From Pseudomonas alcaligenes (GTDB taxonomy: Bacteria > Pseudomonadota > Gammaproteobacteria > Pseudomonadales > Pseudomonadaceae), in contig NZ_LZEU01000001.1 of the NCBI RefSeq assembly GCF_014490745.1, positions 1,635,501 through 1,699,500 of the forward strand: a stretch of DNA of 64,000 nucleotides, in the 5' to 3' direction. The notes under the pieces were generated by a model that was not told the origin of the DNA, did not search any database, and was given only the letters and a program-made list of their open reading frames with translations. A program made the translations under genes and the position numbers. Numbering within the stretch: the stretch's first letter is position 1; every line of letters begins with the position of its first letter. Positions 47,400 through 56,358 of this stretch are shown one piece after another.

Positions 47400-50027
47400 A
47401 TGGATGATCGCAAGCCTTCCTTGCCCGTTCCACCCGGTTTTGCCCGGGCGGAACTGCTCGAGTTGCTGGGGCGCTGCCAGCATTACCCCCTGACCCTGCT
47501 GCTGGCTCCGGCCGGCTCCGGCAAGTCGACCCTGCTCAGCCACTGGCAGGCCAGCTGCGCCCGTCGCAGTGTGATGCATTATCCACTGCAGGCGCGTGAC
47601 AACGAGCCGGTGCGCTTCTTCCGCCACCTGGCCGAAGGCATCCGCGCCCAGGTCGAAGACTTCGACGTGTCCTGGTTCAACCCTTTCGCTGCGCAGATGC
47701 ACGAGGAGCCGGAGGTGCTCGGCGAGTACCTGGCCGATGCGCTGAACCGTATCGACGAGCGCCTGTTCATCGTTCTCGACGACTTCCAGTGCATCAGCCA
47801 GCCGACCATCCTCGACGTGCTCTCGGTCATGCTCGAGCGCCTGCACGGGCCGGTGCGGGTGGTGCTGTCGAGCCGCAACCATCCGGGTTTCTCCCTCAGT
47901 CGCCTGAAACTGGAAAACAAGCTGCTGTGCATCGACCAGCACGACCTGCGCCTGTCCGCGGTGCAGATCCAGCAGTTCAATGTCCATCTTGGCGGCAGCG
48001 AGCTGAGCAGCGCCTACGTCGAAAGCCTGCTGGCGATGACCGAGGGCTGGATGGTCGGGGTCAAGATGGCGCTGCTGGCCTACGCGCGCTTTGGCGACAT
48101 TGCCCTGCAGCGTTTCAACGGCAGCCAGCCGGAGATCGTCGACTACTTCGGCCACGTGGTGTTCAAGCGCCTGCCGCTGCCGCTGCATGACTTCCTGCTG
48201 CGCAGCGCCATTTTCGAGCGTTTCGATGGCGCGCTCTGCGACCAGGTGCTCGAGCGCAGCGGCTCGGCCCTGCTGCTGGAGGATCTGGCCGCCCGCGAGC
48301 TGTTCCTGCTACCGGTGGACAACCAGCCCGGCTGCTATCGCTACCACGCCCTGCTGCAGGACTTTCTGGCCAAACGCCTGGCCGTGCAGGAGCCGCACCT
48401 GGTGCCCGGCCTGCACCGGCGCGCGGCGCAGTGCCTGAAGCAACGCGGCGATCTGGAGCCGGCGCTGCAGCATGCCCAGCGCGGCGACGACCGGGCGCTG
48501 TTCTGCCAGATGCTCGAAGAGGCTTGCGAGCAGTGGGTGCGCAGCGGCCATTTCAGCGAGGTGCTGAAGTGGCTGGAGCCGCTCAGCGAGACCGAGCTGT
48601 GCAGCCAGCCGCGCCTGCTGGTGCCGATGATCTATGCCCTGACCCTGTCGCGGCGCTTCCACCAGGCACGCTATTGCCTGGACGAGCTGGTGACGCGCTG
48701 CGTCGGCCAGGCCGGGCTGGAGGAGCCGACCCGCGAGCTGCTGGCGCTGAACCTGGAGCTGTTCCAGTTCGACCTGTGTTTCGACCCGGGCCAGCGCTGG
48801 TCGAACCTGCTGGCGGCCGGCACGCCCTCGGACATCCGTGCCCTGGCGCTGACCATCCTGGCCTACCACCACCTGATGCACGGGCGCCTGCAGCAGTCCA
48901 TCCAGCTGGCGCTGGAAGCCAAGGCGCTGCTGGCGCAGACCGGCCAGGTATTCCTGGAAAGCTACGCCGATCTGATCATCGCCCTCTGTCACCGCAACGC
49001 CGGGCGTGCCACCAGCGCGCGCAAGGATGTCTGCCTGGACTACCAGCGCACCGAGCGCTCCTCGCCGGCCTGGGTCAACCGCGCCACGGCCATGGTGGTG
49101 GCCTTGTACGAGCAGAACCAGCTGGCGGCGGCCCAGCAGCTGTGCGAAGACCTGATGGCGGTGGTCACTTCGTCATCCGCCACGGAAACCATCGCCACCG
49201 TACACCTGACCCTGTCGCGCCTGCTTCACCGGCGTCAGTCCCATGCCCGCGCCAGCCGCCTGCTGGAGCAGCTATCGCGCATCCTGCAGCTGGGCAACTA
49301 TGCCCGCTTCGCCAGCCAGGTGGCCCAGGAAAGCCTGCGCCAGGCCTTTCTCGGCGGCCGCCCGGCGGCCCTCGAGGCGCAGGCCCAGCGTTTTGGCATC
49401 GAAGAGCGCCTGGCTGCCGGCGAATGGGAGCGGGTGCGGCCCTACGACGAATGCTGGGAGCGCTATGGCCTGGCGGCGGTGTACTGGCTGACCCAGCGTG
49501 GCGCGCAACCGCGCGCCTGTCGCATCCTCAAGGTGCTGGCGCAGTCGCTGCAGCAGAGCGAGATGAGCGCACGGGCCCTGGTGGTGGAGGCCAATCTGCT
49601 GGTGCTGAGCGCGCCGCAGCTGAGTCAGGATGAGCAGGTGCAGGCCCTGCTGCAGCTGGTGGAGCGCTTCGGCATCGTCAATATCAACCGCTCGGTGTTC
49701 GACGAGGCGCCGGGGTTTGCCGAGGCGGTGTTCGGCCTCTGGCAGTCGGGGCTGCTGCAGGTGCCGGAGGCCTACAGCGAGGCCTATGCCGAGTTCCTCG
49801 TCGCCGAGAGCACGGCGCCGGTCTCGGCGCCGGATCTGCTCGGCCTGCTCACCGACAAGGAGGCGGAGATCTTCAACTGCCTGCTGCGTGGCCTGTCCAA
49901 TACCGAGATCAGCGCCAGCACCGGCATCGCCCTGTCCACCACCAAGTGGCACCTGAAAAACATCTACTCGAAGCTCAACCTGTCCAACCGCACCGAAGCC
50001 ATCCTCAGCATGCAGCCGCGCAACTGA
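47400..50027 (+). CDS. MalT/AlkS-type LuxR-family ATP-dependent transcriptional regulator
   Basis: An 875-residue STAND-type regulator. Walker A P-A-G-S-G-K-S-T lies at 37-44 and Walker B L-F-I-V-L-D-D-F-Q near 119-127. A long helical TPR-like sensor region (about 330-790) follows, and a C-terminal LuxR HTH (about 810-870: L-T-D-K-E-A-E-I-F-N-C-L-L-R-G-L-S-N-T-E-I). The size and plan match MalT (about 900) and the alkane regulator AlkS (about 880). Such proteins bind ATP and an inducer, multimerise and activate nearby promoters. It is divergent from xcpP and upstream of the alpha-dioxygenase-like gene, which it most likely controls; a wider effect on xcp genes is possible. GGAG precedes the ATG. 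From memory, a MalT-like ORF has been reported inside the P. alcaligenes xcp cluster; I cannot check this. Confidence 0.9.
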   Translation: MDDRKPSLPVPPGFARAELLELLGRCQHYPLTLLLAPAGSGKSTLLSHWQASCARRSVMHYPLQARDNEPVRFFRHLAEGIRAQVEDFDVSWFNPFAAQMHEEPEVLGEYLADALNRIDERLFIVLDDFQCISQPTILDVLSVMLERLHGPVRVVLSSRNHPGFSLSRLKLENKLLCIDQHDLRLSAVQIQQFNVHLGGSELSSAYVESLLAMTEGWMVGVKMALLAYARFGDIALQRFNGSQPEIVDYFGHVVFKRLPLPLHDFLLRSAIFERFDGALCDQVLERSGSALLLEDLAARELFLLPVDNQPGCYRYHALLQDFLAKRLAVQEPHLVPGLHRRAAQCLKQRGDLEPALQHAQRGDDRALFCQMLEEACEQWVRSGHFSEVLKWLEPLSETELCSQPRLLVPMIYALTLSRRFHQARYCLDELVTRCVGQAGLEEPTRELLALNLELFQFDLCFDPGQRWSNLLAAGTPSDIRALALTILAYHHLMHGRLQQSIQLALEAKALLAQTGQVFLESYADLIIALCHRNAGRATSARKDVCLDYQRTERSSPAWVNRATAMVVALYEQNQLAAAQQLCEDLMAVVTSSSATETIATVHLTLSRLLHRRQSHARASRLLEQLSRILQLGNYARFASQVAQESLRQAFLGGRPAALEAQAQRFGIEERLAAGEWERVRPYDECWERYGLAAVYWLTQRGAQPRACRILKVLAQSLQQSEMSARALVVEANLLVLSAPQLSQDEQVQALLQLVERFGIVNINRSVFDEAPGFAEAVFGLWQSGLLQVPEAYSEAYAEFLVAESTAPVSAPDLLGLLTDKEAEIFNCLLRGLSNTEISASTGIALSTTKWHLKNIYSKLNLSNRTEAILSMQPRN

Positions 50028-50049
50028 GCGGTCGCCCCCGACAATGCAG

Positions 50050-50077
50050 CCTCCCCCCTCCCGGGGGAGGGGGGAGG
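50050..50077. terminator. Perfect 13-bp G/C palindrome after the regulator gene
   Basis: CCTCCCCCCTCCC pairs perfectly with GGGAGGGGGGAGG across two G residues, 23 bases after the regulator stop. There is no T tract. The all-purine G-rich strand could also form a quadruplex. It separates the regulator from the oxygenase gene. Confidence 0.55.
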
Positions 50078-50162
50078 GGCGAGCACAACTTCCTAATCTC
50101 CCGCCTGCCGCCGCGTCCGGCCGCAACCGTCATTAGTACAAGAAAAATCGGGAGATACTGCC

Positions 50163-52904
50163 ATGTCTGTTTGGGTCACGTGGCCGAGCTTGACCAAGCT
50201 CGGCACCTTGGGCATCTATGCCGCCCTGATCACCCTCGCGATCGAGCGCGATGTGCTGTTCAAGGAAAATCTGTTCGACGTCGACAACCTGCCGGCGGCC
50301 AATGCCACCATCACCTGTGACGCGCGCAGCCAGGTGGCGCGTACCGAGGACGGTACCTGCAACATCCTCTCCAATCCGGCCGAAGGTTCGGTCTACCGGC
50401 GCTTCGGGCGCAACGTGAACCCGGCGGTAACCCAGGGCGAAACCGAAGCCGACACCCTGCTCAGCCCCAACCCGCGGGAAGTCAGTAACGTGCTGATGGC
50501 CCGTGGCGAGTTCAAGCCGGCGCCCAGCCTCAACTTCATCGCCGCCTCGTGGATCCAGTTCATGGTGCACGACTGGGTCGACCACGGCGCCAACGCCGAA
50601 GGCAACCCGATCCAGGTACCGCTGCCGTCCGGTGACGTGCTGGGCTCCGGCAGCCTGTCCGTGCGCCGAACCCAGGCCGACCCGACCCGCACCGCCGCCG
50701 AAGCCGGCAAGCCGGCGACCTACCGCAACCACAACACCCACTGGTGGGACGGTTCGCAGCTGTACGGCAGCAGCAAGGAAACCAACGACAAGGTGCGTTC
50801 CTTCGTCGACGGCAAGCTGAAGATCAACGCCGACGGCAGCCTGCCGACCGATCTGTTCAGCGGCAAGCCGGTCACCGGGGTCAACGAGAACTGGTGGGTC
50901 GGCCTGAGCATGCTGCACCAACTGTTCACCAAAGAGCACAACGCCATCGCGACGATGCTCAAGCAGAAGTACCCGGACAAGAACGACCAGTGGCTGTATG
51001 ACCATGCTCGCCTGGTCAACGCCGCGCTGATGGCCAAGATCCATACCGTGGAGTGGACTCCGGCGGTGATCGCCAACCCGGTCACCGAGCGCGCCATGTA
51101 CGCCAACTGGTGGGGCCTGCTGGGCGCCGGCCCGAATCGTGACAAGTACCAGGCCGAAGCGCGCATGCTGCAGGAGGATCTGGCCAGCTCCAATTCCTTC
51201 GTGCTGCGCATCCTCGGCATCAGCGGCGACCAGGTCGGCAGCTCGGCCGTCGACCATGCCCTGGCCGGTATCGTCGGTTCGGCCAACCCGAACAACTACG
51301 GCGTGCCCTACACCCTCACCGAAGAGTTCGTCGCGGTGTACCGCATGCACCCGCTGATGCGCGACAAGGTGGATGTCTACGACATCGGCTCGAACATGGT
51401 CGCCCACTCGATTCCGCTGCCGGAAACCCGTGATCGCGACGCCGAGAGCCTGCTGTCCAGCGAGCACCCGGATCGCCTGTGGTACTCCTTCGGTATCACC
51501 AACCCGGGCTCGCTGACCCTCAACAACTACCCGAACTTCCTGCGCAACCTGTCGATTCCGCTGGTCGGCAACATCGACCTGGCGACCATCGACGTACTGC
51601 GCGATCGCGAGCGTGGCGTGCCGCGCTACAACGAGTTCCGTCGCGAGATCGGCCTCAACCCGATCACCAAGTTCGAAGACCTGACCAGCGATGCCACCAC
51701 CCTGGCCAACCTCAAGCGCATCTACGGCAACGACATCGAGAAGATCGACACCCTGGTCGGTATGCTCGCCGAAACCGTGCGTCCGGATGGCTTCGCCTTC
51801 GGCGAAACGGCCTTCCAGATCTTCATCATGAACGCCTCGCGCCGCCTGATGACCGACCGTTTCTACACCAAGGACTACCGCCCGGAGATCTACACCCCGG
51901 AAGGCCTGGCCTGGGTCGAGAACACCACCATGGTCGACGTGATCAAGCGGCATAACCCGCAGCTGGAAAGCAGCCTGGTGGGCGTGCAGAACGCCTTTAA
52001 ACCCTGGGGCCTGAATATCCCGGCCGACTACGAAAACTGGCCGGCACAGGGCAAGCAGGACAACCTGTGGGTCAACGGTGCCCTGCGTACCCAGTACGCC
52101 GAAGGCCAGCTGCCGGCCATTCCGCCGGTGGATGTCGGCGGCCTGATCAGCTCGGTGCTGTGGAAGAAGGTGCAGGAGCGCACCGACGTGGCACCGGTCG
52201 GCTATCAGAAGGCCATGCACCCGAATGGCGTGATGGCCAAGGTCAAGTTCAACGCGGTGGCGGGTAATCCCTATACCGGTCTGTTCCAGGGCTCCGACTA
52301 TGGTCTGCTGCGTCTGTCGGTGGCCGGTGATCCGGCGAAGAACGGCTTCCAGCCGGGGCTGGCGTGGAAGGCCTTCGTCAACGGCAAGCCGTCGCAGAAC
52401 GTTTCGGCGCTGTACACCCTGAGCGGGCAGGGCAGCAACTACAACTTCTTCGCCAACGAGCTGTCGCAGTACGTCCTGCCGGAAACCAACGACACCCTGG
52501 GCACCACCCTGCTGTTCTCGCTGGTCAGCCTCAAGCCGACCCTGCTGCGCCTGGATGACATGTCCGAGGTGACTCAGGCCGGACAGGCCGTGGCCACGCC
52601 CAAGGCGCCGACGCAGATCTACTTCGTGCCGAAGAGCGAGCTGCGCAGCCGCTTCGCCACCACGGCGCACGATTTCCGCACCGATCTGGCTTCGCTCACC
52701 AGCGGCACCAAGCTGTATGACGTGTACGCCACCTCGATGGAGATCAAGACTTCGCTGATCCCCTCGACCAACCGCAGCTACGCCGACCAGCGGCGCAGCA
52801 GCGCGGTGAAGATCGGTGAACTGGAGCTGACCTCACCGCTGATCGCCTCGTCCTTCGGCGACAGCGGGGTGTTCTTCAAGCACCAGCGCAACGAAGACAA
52901 GTAA
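50163..52904 (+). CDS. Fatty-acid alpha-dioxygenase-like haem oxygenase with C-terminal extension
   Basis: A 913-residue animal-peroxidase-superfamily protein. Residues 1 to about 600 follow plant alpha-DOX: an N-terminal hydrophobic helix (12-28) leading to E-N-L-F-D-V-D-N, then A-A-S-W-I-Q-F-M-V-H-D-W-V-D-H (distal His136), W-W-D-G-S-Q-L-Y-G, D-G-K-L-K-I, L-F-T-K-E-H-N-A, V-P-Y-T-L-T-E-E-F and V-Y-R-M-H. The last gives Tyr393 and His396 with the same spacing as catalytic Tyr379 and proximal His382 of the rice enzyme. S-R-R-L-M-T-D-R-F follows. Alpha-DOXs add O2 to C2 of fatty acids, giving 2-hydroperoxides. About 300 further residues are not part of plant alpha-DOX; G-Y-Q-K-A-M-H-P-N-G-V and R-S-Y-A-D-Q hint at a catalase-like fold, unproven. 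No classical signal peptide; membrane association is likely. The upstream regulator probably drives it. Confidence 0.85.
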   Translation: MSVWVTWPSLTKLGTLGIYAALITLAIERDVLFKENLFDVDNLPAANATITCDARSQVARTEDGTCNILSNPAEGSVYRRFGRNVNPAVTQGETEADTLLSPNPREVSNVLMARGEFKPAPSLNFIAASWIQFMVHDWVDHGANAEGNPIQVPLPSGDVLGSGSLSVRRTQADPTRTAAEAGKPATYRNHNTHWWDGSQLYGSSKETNDKVRSFVDGKLKINADGSLPTDLFSGKPVTGVNENWWVGLSMLHQLFTKEHNAIATMLKQKYPDKNDQWLYDHARLVNAALMAKIHTVEWTPAVIANPVTERAMYANWWGLLGAGPNRDKYQAEARMLQEDLASSNSFVLRILGISGDQVGSSAVDHALAGIVGSANPNNYGVPYTLTEEFVAVYRMHPLMRDKVDVYDIGSNMVAHSIPLPETRDRDAESLLSSEHPDRLWYSFGITNPGSLTLNNYPNFLRNLSIPLVGNIDLATIDVLRDRERGVPRYNEFRREIGLNPITKFEDLTSDATTLANLKRIYGNDIEKIDTLVGMLAETVRPDGFAFGETAFQIFIMNASRRLMTDRFYTKDYRPEIYTPEGLAWVENTTMVDVIKRHNPQLESSLVGVQNAFKPWGLNIPADYENWPAQGKQDNLWVNGALRTQYAEGQLPAIPPVDVGGLISSVLWKKVQERTDVAPVGYQKAMHPNGVMAKVKFNAVAGNPYTGLFQGSDYGLLRLSVAGDPAKNGFQPGLAWKAFVNGKPSQNVSALYTLSGQGSNYNFFANELSQYVLPETNDTLGTTLLFSLVSLKPTLLRLDDMSEVTQAGQAVATPKAPTQIYFVPKSELRSRFATTAHDFRTDLASLTSGTKLYDVYATSMEIKTSLIPSTNRSYADQRRSSAVKIGELELTSPLIASSFGDSGVFFKHQRNEDK

Positions 52905-52935
52905 AAAACGGCGGCTCTGGCCGCCCAGTTCCACG

Positions 52936-52962
52936 CGAACCCCGGCTTCTGGCCGGGGTTCG
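52936..52962 (+). terminator. Hairpin after the alpha-dioxygenase-like gene
   Basis: Eleven-base perfect stem CGAACCCCGGC / GCCGGGGTTCG with a five-base loop. It is preceded by a smaller GGCGGC/GCCGCC stem at 52910-52925. It has no strong T run, but the position 32 bases after the stop suggests termination before xcpR. Confidence 0.65.
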
Positions 52963-53143
52963 TGCGTTTGAGCGACATGCAATCATCACGGCAGCCTGTC
53001 AGGCTGTGGGTCTGCGCTTGTCGGAGCTGAGAAATCGGCACTGCAGTTTTCTCCGGAATCCGTTAACTTGGCGCCTCAGTCGTGCCACATAACAACAAGA
53101 ACAACAGCGAGATGGATCTTCTGTTTCAGGAACGGGCCCGCAC

Positions 53144-54655
53144 ATGTCCACCGATACCCATGCCGCGCTAGCGGCCCCGGCAGGCCCGGCCTTGCGCTCC
53201 CTGCCATTTGCCTTTGCCAAGCGCCACGGCGTGCTCCTGCGCGAGCTGCTGGGCGAGGTGCAGCTGCACGTGCGCCAGGGCGCCAGCCTGCAGGCGGTGC
53301 AGGAGGCCCAGCGTTTCGTCGGGCGGGTGCTGCCGCTGCACTGGTTGGCGCCGGAGGCGTTCGAGCAGGAGCTGACCCTGGCCTACCAGCGCGACTCCTC
53401 CGAAGTGCGGCAGATGGCCGAAGGCCTTGGTGCCGAACTCGACCTGGCCAGCCTGGCCGAACTGACTCCCGACTCCGGCGACCTGCTGGAGCAGGAAGAC
53501 GACGCCCCGATCATCCGCCTGATCAACGCCATCTTGAGCGAGGCGATCAAGGCCGGGGCCTCCGACATCCACCTGGAAACCTTCGAGAAGCGCTTGGTTG
53601 TGCGCTTCCGGGTCGATGGCATCCTCCGCGAAGTGATCGAGCCACGCCGCGAGCTGGCGGCCTTGCTGGTCTCGCGGGTCAAGGTCATGGCGCGCCTGGA
53701 TATTGCCGAGAAGCGCGTGCCGCAAGACGGCCGCATCTCGCTCAAGGTCGGCGGCCGCGAAGTGGATATCCGCGTGTCGACCCTGCCGTCGGCCAACGGC
53801 GAGCGGGTGGTACTGCGTCTGCTGGATAAGCAGGCCGGGCGCCTGTCGCTGCCGCACTTGGGCATGAGCGAGCGCGACCGCCGCCTGCTCGACGACAACC
53901 TGCGCAAGCCCCACGGCATCATCCTGGTCACCGGCCCCACCGGCTCGGGCAAGACCACCACCCTGTACGCCGGCCTGGTCACCTTGAACGACCGCTCGCG
54001 CAACATCCTCACCGTCGAAGACCCGATCGAGTACTACCTCGAAGGCATCGGCCAGACCCAGGTCAACCCGCGGGTGGAGATGACCTTCGCCCGCGGCCTG
54101 CGCGCCATCCTGCGCCAGGATCCGGACGTGGTGATGGTCGGCGAGATCCGCGACCAGGAAACCGCCGACATCGCCGTGCAGGCCTCGCTCACCGGTCACC
54201 TGGTGCTGTCCACCCTGCACACCAACAGCGCCGTTGGCGCGGTCACCCGCCTGGTCGACATGGGGGTCGAGCCGTTCCTGCTGTCCTCGTCCCTGCTCGG
54301 AGTCCTGGCCCAGCGCCTGGTGCGCGTGCTCTGCATGCATTGCCGCGAGGCGCGCCCGGCCGACGAGGCGGAATGCAAGCTGCTTGGCCTCGACCCACAG
54401 AGCAAACCGGTCATCCACCACGCCCAGGGTTGCAGCGAATGCCACCAGCAGGGCTACCGCGGGCGTACCGGCATCTACGAGCTGGTGATCTTCGACGAGC
54501 AGATGCGCACCCTGGTGCACAACGGCGCCGGCGAACAGGAGCTGACCCGCCATGCGCGCAGCCTCGGCCCCGGCATCCGCGAGGACGGCCGGCGCAAGGT
54601 GCTGGAAGGGGTGACCACCCTCGAAGAAGTGCTGCGCGTTACTAGAGAAGACTAA
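53144..54655 (+). CDS. xcpR: Type II secretion ATPase GspE/XcpR
   Basis: A 503-residue cytosolic assembly ATPase that powers pseudopilus growth. The N-terminal GspL-binding part covers about 1-110. Walker A is G-P-T-G-S-G-K-T-T (about 264-272), the Asp box and Walker [13 protein letters not shown] follow, then the His box (L-S-T-L-H-T-N). A tetracysteine zinc module is present: C-M-H-C near 401-404 and C-S-E-C near 430-433. The length is normal. It starts the xcpR-Z operon, with xcpS starting at its last base. The distance to the nearest upstream gene (about 240 bp) leaves room for its own promoter, which I cannot assign. Confidence 0.97.
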   Translation: MSTDTHAALAAPAGPALRSLPFAFAKRHGVLLRELLGEVQLHVRQGASLQAVQEAQRFVGRVLPLHWLAPEAFEQELTLAYQRDSSEVRQMAEGLGAELDLASLAELTPDSGDLLEQEDDAPIIRLINAILSEAIKAGASDIHLETFEKRLVVRFRVDGILREVIEPRRELAALLVSRVKVMARLDIAEKRVPQDGRISLKVGGREVDIRVSTLPSANGERVVLRLLDKQAGRLSLPHLGMSERDRRLLDDNLRKPHGIILVTGPTGSGKTTTLYAGLVTLNDRSRNILTVEDPIEYYLEGIGQTQVNPRVEMTFARGLRAILRQDPDVVMVGEIRDQETADIAVQASLTGHLVLSTLHTNSAVGAVTRLVDMGVEPFLLSSSLLGVLAQRLVRVLCMHCREARPADEAECKLLGLDPQSKPVIHHAQGCSECHQQGYRGRTGIYELVIFDEQMRTLVHNGAGEQELTRHARSLGPGIREDGRRKVLEGVTTLEEVLRVTRED

Positions 54656-55869
54656 TGGCCGCCTTCGAATACCTCGCCCTCGACGCCAAGGGCCGCCAGC
54701 AGAAAGGCGTTCTGGAGGCCGACAGCGCCCGCCAGGTACGCCAGCTGCTGCGCGACAAACAGCTGGCGCCGCTGCAGGTGGAAGCCCTGCGCAGCCGCGA
54801 ACCGGCAGCAGGGGGCGGGCTCGGCCTGCGCCGTGGCCTGTCGGCGCGCGACCTGGCCCTGGTTACCCGCCAGCTGGCTACCCTGATCGGCGCCGCCTTG
54901 CCGATCGAGGAGGCGCTGCGTGCCGCCGCTGCGCAATCGCGCCAGCCACGCATCCAGTCGATGCTGCTGGCCGTGCGCGCCCGGGTGCTCGAGGGTCATG
55001 GCCTGGCTTCCAGCCTGGCGGCCTTTCCCGCCGCGTTTCCCGAGCTGTACCGCGCCACCGTGGCCGCCGGCGAGCATGCCGGGCACCTGGCGCCGGTGCT
55101 GGAGCAGCTGGCCGACTACACCGAGCAGCGCCAGCAGTCACGGCAGAAGGTGCAGCTGGCGCTGCTCTATCCGCTGATCCTGATGCTCGCCTCGTTGAGC
55201 ATCGTCGGCTTCCTGCTCGGCTACGTGGTGCCGGATGTGGTGCGGGTGTTCATCGATTCCGGCCAGCAGCTGCCGGCGCTGACCCGCGGCCTGATCGCCG
55301 TCAGTGATTTCGCCAAGGCCTGGGGCTGGCTGCTGATCCTGCTGCTGGTGGGCGGCGTGCTGCTGTTCCGCCGCGCCCTGCGCGAGGAGGCCATGCGTCA
55401 GCGCTGGCATGCCTTCCTGCTGCGGGTGCCGCTGGTCGGTGGCTTGATCCGCTCTACCGAGACCGCGCGCTTCGCCTCGACCCTGGCGATCCTGGTGCGC
55501 AGCGGCGTGCCGCTGGTCGAGGCGCTGGCGATTGGCGCCGAGGTGGTGGTCAACCGGGTGATCCGCGGCGACGTGGTGCAGGCCACCCAGCGTGTGCGCG
55601 AGGGCGGCAGCCTGTCGCGGGCGCTGGAGGCCAGCCGGCAGTTCCCGCCGATGATGCTGCACATGATCGCCAGCGGCGAGCGCTCCGGCGAACTGGATCA
55701 GATGCTGGCGCGCACCGCGCGCAATCAGGAGAACGACCTGGCGGCCACCATCGGCCTGCTGGTGGGGCTGTTCGAGCCGTTCATGCTGGTATTCATGGGA
55801 GCGGTGGTGCTGGTGATCGTACTGGCCATCCTCCTGCCGATTCTGTCTTTGAACCAACTGGTGGGGTGA
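54655..55869 (+). CDS. xcpS: Type II secretion inner-membrane platform protein GspF/XcpS
   Basis: A 404-residue polytopic protein with two T2SSF repeats (about 70-195 and 270-395) and three membrane helices (about 170-190, 220-240, 375-398). The family marker G-x-x-L-x-x-A-L (here G-G-S-L-S-R-A-L near 320) is present. It couples the XcpR ATPase to pseudopilin assembly. The start overlaps the xcpR stop by one base (TAATG), so translation is coupled. Confidence 0.96.
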   Translation: MAAFEYLALDAKGRQQKGVLEADSARQVRQLLRDKQLAPLQVEALRSREPAAGGGLGLRRGLSARDLALVTRQLATLIGAALPIEEALRAAAAQSRQPRIQSMLLAVRARVLEGHGLASSLAAFPAAFPELYRATVAAGEHAGHLAPVLEQLADYTEQRQQSRQKVQLALLYPLILMLASLSIVGFLLGYVVPDVVRVFIDSGQQLPALTRGLIAVSDFAKAWGWLLILLLVGGVLLFRRALREEAMRQRWHAFLLRVPLVGGLIRSTETARFASTLAILVRSGVPLVEALAIGAEVVVNRVIRGDVVQATQRVREGGSLSRALEASRQFPPMMLHMIASGERSGELDQMLARTARNQENDLAATIGLLVGLFEPFMLVFMGAVVLVIVLAILLPILSLNQLVG

Positions 55870-55873
55870 AACG

Positions 55874-56305
55874 ATGAGCAAGCTGGGTAAACAAGGGGGC
55901 TTCACCTTGATCGAGATCATGGTGGTGGTGGTCATTCTCGGCATTCTCGCCGCCCTGGTGGTGCCGCAGGTGATGGGCCGGCCGGATCAGGCCAAGGTCA
56001 CCGTGGCGCAGAACGATATCCGCGCCATCGGTGCGGCGCTGGATATGTACAAGTTGGACAACCAGAACTATCCGAGCACCCAGCAGGGCCTCGAAGCGCT
56101 GGTGAAGAAACCCAGTGGCAACCCGGCGGCGAAGAACTGGAACCCCGAGGGCTACCTGAAGAAGCTGCCGGTCGACCCCTGGGGCAACACCTACCTGTAC
56201 CTGGCACCCGGCACCCACGGCAAGATCGACCTGTATTCGCTCGGTGCCGATGGCCAGGAAGGCGGCGAGGGCAACAACGCCGATATCGGCAACTGGGCAC
56301 TCTGA
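55874..56305 (+). CDS. xcpT: Major pseudopilin GspG/XcpT
   Basis: A 143-residue major pseudopilin. The short leader M-S-K-L-G-K-Q-G-G is cut before F-T-L-I-E-I-M-V-V by the prepilin peptidase (xcpA/pilD, not here), and Glu5 of the mature form is present. The globular part has V-D-P-W-G-N-T-Y and D-L-Y-S-L-G-A-D-G-Q-E-G-G, the calcium-binding loop typical of GspG. It forms the body of the secretion pseudopilus. Confidence 0.97.
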   Translation: MSKLGKQGGFTLIEIMVVVVILGILAALVVPQVMGRPDQAKVTVAQNDIRAIGAALDMYKLDNQNYPSTQQGLEALVKKPSGNPAAKNWNPEGYLKKLPVDPWGNTYLYLAPGTHGKIDLYSLGADGQEGGEGNNADIGNWAL

Positions 56306-56358
56306 GCAGCCGTGAGCGCGTGCAGTGAGCCGGGCGGCTGAGGCGGTGGAGATTGCGC

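Noticed and set aside
50133..52670. An 845-codon minus-strand frame opposite the alpha-dioxygenase-like gene
   Set aside because: The plus-strand protein has unmistakable family motifs; the antisense product has none.
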